From: Lachnospiraceae bacterium UBA1712
Lineage (GTDB): Bacteria > Bacillota > Clostridia > Lachnospirales > Lachnospiraceae
Direction of reading: 5' to 3'
NCBI GenBank assembly: GCA_002317175.1
Contig: DCJA01000018.1
Coordinates: forward strand, 104,127-119,648
DNA length: 15,522 bases
Positions 14,201 to 15,522 of the stretch are shown here, in pieces; the first letter of the stretch is position 1; every line of letters begins with the position of its first letter. Position numbers and translations under genes: made by a program. Below the pieces are notes generated by a model that searched no databases, had not been told where the DNA came from, and was given only the letters and a program-made list of their open reading frames with translations.

Positions 14201-14248
14201 CAATATTACAGCTATTGTCAAAATGATTCCTATAATCCCTTTTTTCAC
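11225..14248 (-). CDS. Secreted right-handed beta-helix protein, GH110-like, with Cys-rich repeats
   Basis: The 1007-residue exported protein begins with a clear signal peptide (MKKGIIGIILTIAVILGAGS, cleavage probably after SYA near 24). Residues about 90-595 form a right-handed parallel beta-helix with many NN-x-(I/F) turns (449-451, 509-513, 545-548, 568-570). Within it VDGIHI (332-337) and FTGDDIINVHD (353-363) resemble the aspartate motifs of GH110 alpha-1,3-galactosidases, giving candidate residues Asp333, Asp356 and Asp357. Residues about 600-730 hold two and a half repeats with CxxC pairs (627/630, 670/673, 707/710, 725/728). The C-terminal part (about 735-1007) has two related elements, SSLIDYNEQARNYFGYN and CKAMYNFSTAVKNY, known from Firmicute surface proteins. 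No sortase motif or dockerin is seen. The start is GTG with only a close GGTGA upstream, so initiation may be weak. A polysaccharide-active enzyme is likely; the substrate is not known. Confidence 0.85.
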   Translation of the reverse strand: MKKGIIGIILTIAVILGAGSFSYASDIDGDMADDIEVSGSINLQASAEHQMKLDKVEGTGIDTFYIERPDPEALNSVNASQFGLSALNEDNFDAFQSALDYCKANPNTKLNIEKGVYYFRKDATLKLKGLENVLIEGDGAEFIFETQKQFSISGCDGLELHNLIIDWNWEEDRIASLVRVQNKKDKSFEIVFLELDDVDENIRISSFQQYDSVGYSAGNYGAYRCFVPDEVPGSIESVEKVDRNVLRINFTSKFTTSFHNEDVYILRHYIYGGQVFSVNGGSKNVTFDNIRIYGTAGMGYVIGDKSNHFQIINSYIGLRPGAEDKTRMSATVDGIHILNTDGYFRIDNCDFSFTGDDIINVHDDMLRVLTVNSSTEVYGYLTGGFAEKGDRISIYNPLINKIDFETTIETITRKGDTATLKLKDEIPEEVGEGYLIYRSSSSTHNYAITNNYIHECRGRAALLNGSNALFENNRVYRTSPGCIEVTQGISERENKTWYEGIGSTGVVINNNIFEECCFGNGSQVIYVGHDRVGNNTIISDVYITNNTFEACYGVPLIAENVSKVYIRNNYISDSGEFVIGDNTSEIEISNDNKFVRPSDTCLHTDTMQVGARAPGCYEYGSTGRTYCKQCRTIIDSNYIGIRYLEHEGYKVTRIDVAPSCTESGLASTVCSLCKTVVESNITVDPTGHSFVAVKSGAAGATSSSHKCSGCGKTEVHDSKGAGGICSVCGYGKAVKVDSMSLELNSNKVNSIGINLYIAAPVGTLLYVDGKKTEPVKTEDGLYKIQYKCAPKELADKHTLTATDNTNISLNINSSSKYVYSGDIYCRSVLSSKSDYSEKLINICSSLIDYNEQARNYFGYNSAGLVTADLATRFPSSDYSMKTTGNLPNGTAYQGSSLILGDELILRHYFSGDSRRYVYACTNKDTKAQSEYSVEAVDSADVFYVDIAVDYSNINHMYEFKVANRNNSYTLKYGVLTYCQKAESQSCDNSLTNLCKAMYNFSTAVKNY

Positions 14249-14276
14249 ATTCTCACCATTAAGATAATACCCACTT

Positions 14277-15116
14277 CTATATTTCTAAAAATTTCCCAGT
14301 TTTAAAAGCTTCAAGTCGGTCTCCTAAAACTTCCTTTAACCATTCATAAGCAGGCACACCAGTACAATGCCCCGAAAAAAATCTGGCATTGCTTGATTCC
14401 TTTAACAGGTATGCTATCTGTTGAACCTCTTCCTTACTGTAGCTGCACGAGTCAACACCAGTAATCCCCATCATATGGAAGCCACCAAAATAAGCTTTAA
14501 TCTTTTTGTCTGGAAAAGCTTTCTTTACTTCCTCTATAACAATATCCACACCCGAATGAGAGCAGCTGTTAAAGCATACCAGCCCATCCGCTTCCTCAAA
14601 CACCACAGTCTGCTCATGACTAAAATCATCATACTGTGTTTTGTCATCTGCAACAACACACATATGCGTATGCTTGGCTCTCTCAATTATTCCGTCCATG
14701 CTGTGAGGAACAATGTATATTCCCTCATCAATTTTAGCATATCCATCTATATACTCAAATCTATTCTTGTATGTATCGAGCATACCATTGGGTATTCCTA
14801 TATATTTTTTAATTGGTCCTGCAATTTTATAATAATATCTGTTCTTTGCAGCTTTCTGTAAGTACACCATAGCATGATTGTTGCGTCTAAAAAATTCCGG
14901 ATATCCGCTTGAATGGTCATAATGAGCATGAGATAAAAATGCCATATCAATTTTATCAAGATCAATTCCCATAGCATCTGCATTGGCAGCAAACAGTTCG
15001 CTCGAACCACTGTCAACTAAATAATATTTATTATTATATTCTATCCAAAGGCAAAGGCCATGCTCTGCCCCAAAGCCCTCTTTTGCGGAATTTTCAACTA
15101 AGACCTTTACTATCAT
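14277..15116 (-). CDS. Metallo-beta-lactamase-fold hydrolase (COG1237-like)
   Basis: This 279-residue cytoplasmic protein has the metal-binding motif HAHYDH (63-68), a second site element SCSHSG with His187, GGFHMMG with His214, and the C-terminal FFSGHCTG with His250. This arrangement, with two extra histidines near the end, matches the COG1237 group often labelled 7,8-dihydropterin-6-yl-methyl-4-(beta-D-ribofuranosyl)aminobenzene-phosphate synthase. In bacteria that label is by similarity only, and the true substrate is unknown. It is not a beta-lactamase. The ATG at 15116 has GAGGAG nine bases upstream. It follows a decayed GNAT gene by 16 bases and precedes the secreted beta-helix gene by 28 bases, so it appears to head the surviving operon. 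Confidence 0.88.
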   Translation of the reverse strand: MIVKVLVENSAKEGFGAEHGLCLWIEYNNKYYLVDSGSSELFAANADAMGIDLDKIDMAFLSHAHYDHSSGYPEFFRRNNHAMVYLQKAAKNRYYYKIAGPIKKYIGIPNGMLDTYKNRFEYIDGYAKIDEGIYIVPHSMDGIIERAKHTHMCVVADDKTQYDDFSHEQTVVFEEADGLVCFNSCSHSGVDIVIEEVKKAFPDKKIKAYFGGFHMMGITGVDSCSYSKEEVQQIAYLLKESSNARFFSGHCTGVPAYEWLKEVLGDRLEAFKTGKFLEI

Positions 15117-15132
15117 ACTCGTTTTCTCCTCA

Positions 15133-15252
15133 TCAAAGTCCTCTTCTCATATAGATAACGTCAACCATAGGATTCATGTAATATGCTTCACATTCTGTAA
15201 AACCATATTTCGTATAACTGCTTCATACAGTTGTAATAGAATTTCTAATTTC
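15133..15252 (-). pseudogene. GNAT acetyltransferase, C-terminal remnant with frame breaks
   Basis: Read with frame changes, the minus strand gives EIRNSITT, then MKQLYE, then KYGFTECEAYYMNP followed by a short tail ending VIYMRRGL and TGA at 15133. This is the typical final strand-helix-strand of GNAT N-acetyltransferases (LYEKYGF...YY.NP...YM). A two-base shift with an in-frame TGA lies just before MKQLYE, and an A-run frame change lies between LYE and KYGF. The acetyl-CoA-binding part is absent, so it cannot be functional. The stop is 16 bases before the hydrolase start, so this gene was once probably part of the same operon. Confidence 0.68.
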
Positions 15253-15522
15253 CCTTTTTCTTTATAAGTGGGAACAATATGTTTTCTCTGCTCATCTGTA
15301 ATATAATGTGCAAAAAAGATTCCATGTTATAGTATTGTACAAGAATATTTTCAGGTGTTTTTTCGATAATAGAGATAAAAAACTCCGCATGATTCACCGC
15401 GAAATAAGAATTTCGTATTAAAATGTTTTCCAACATTTTTCTTTTAAAAACTCACTTATAACATCAATATTTTCGCCTTCATAAAATGCCACAAGCATTT
15501 GTTTGAAATCAGGAACATATTC
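15174..15522 (-). pseudogene. Unrecognised protein gene, broken by frameshifts and cut by window edge
   Basis: The minus strand from 15522 reads EYVPDFKQMLVAFYEGENID and on to a stop at 15418. A second frame continues from about 15436 (MLENILIRNSYFAVNHAEFF onwards). After a run of six T residues at 15317-15312 a third frame continues (FFAHYITDEQRKHIVPTYKE onwards) to a stop at 15174. The three pieces join at homopolymer runs into one plausible helical protein, so I read this as a single gene with at least two single-base frame changes. I do not recognise the family. The last part overlaps the GNAT remnant, so the two were probably joined by a deletion. Sequencing error at homopolymers is an alternative. 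Confidence 0.55.

Noticed and set aside
14277..15116. Beta-lactamase or other resistance gene
   Set aside because: The fold is shared, but the C-terminal histidine motifs fit the COG1237 hydrolase group. There is no signal peptide and no lactamase-specific pattern.
1..15522. CRISPR array, transposase, phage or conjugative genes
   Set aside because: No regularly spaced repeats and no recognisable mobile-element proteins on either strand.

Overview
The window looks like chromosomal DNA from a low-GC Firmicute of the Lachnospiraceae, most likely a rumen or gut Butyrivibrio/Pseudobutyrivibrio type. This rests on AT-rich, Firmicute-style genes with strong GGAGG-type ribosome sites, a chemoreceptor (so a motile cell), a cytoplasmic GH10 xylanase, a GAF/GGDEF protein, and a large secreted beta-helix protein with the Cys-rich and C-terminal modules often seen on Lachnospiraceae surface proteins. 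This is a family-level inference, not a species call. Every gene lies on the minus strand, so transcription runs from high to low coordinates.

Right end (15522 to about 8520): two decayed genes come first, an unrecognised protein with at least two frame breaks and a GNAT acetyltransferase C-terminus. A tightly spaced run of four genes follows: a metallo-beta-lactamase-fold hydrolase, a secreted 1007-residue parallel beta-helix protein with GH110-like active-site motifs, an AMP-forming acyl-CoA ligase, and an E2/CAT-fold acyltransferase homologue whose catalytic histidine is replaced by glutamate. Gaps are 28, 20 and 66 bases. A strong rho-independent terminator at 8521-8550 closes the unit.

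Middle (8440 to 4800): an extended -10 promoter and a GGAGG site precede the C-terminal scrap of an HD-GYP phosphodiesterase. Next come a GAF-PAS-GGDEF diguanylate cyclase, which probably starts at a TTG codon, and exodeoxyribonuclease III. A broken c-di-GMP-degrading gene therefore sits beside an intact c-di-GMP-synthesising one.

Left part (4770 to 1640): a promoter with a perfect 8-6-8 inverted repeat at the predicted transcription start drives a GH10 xylanase without a signal peptide. A dCache chemoreceptor follows only 26 bases later, and a 13-bp hairpin terminator closes the pair. This looks like one regulated unit coupling xylan-oligosaccharide breakdown with chemotaxis.

Left end (1620 to 1): a MATE efflux pump has its own promoter. 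Its stop codon lies inside a perfect-consensus sigma-70 promoter (TTGACA, 17 bases, TATAAT) aimed at a tRNA-Leu(UAG). That tRNA gene breaks off after the variable arm and is followed at once by the 5' end of a second, slightly different tRNA-Leu that runs off the window.

I saw no CRISPR array, transposase, phage gene or replication origin. The items most worth a second look are the truncated tandem tRNA, the xylanase-chemoreceptor unit with its operator, the GH110-like secreted protein and its operon partners, and the His-to-Glu acyltransferase homologue.
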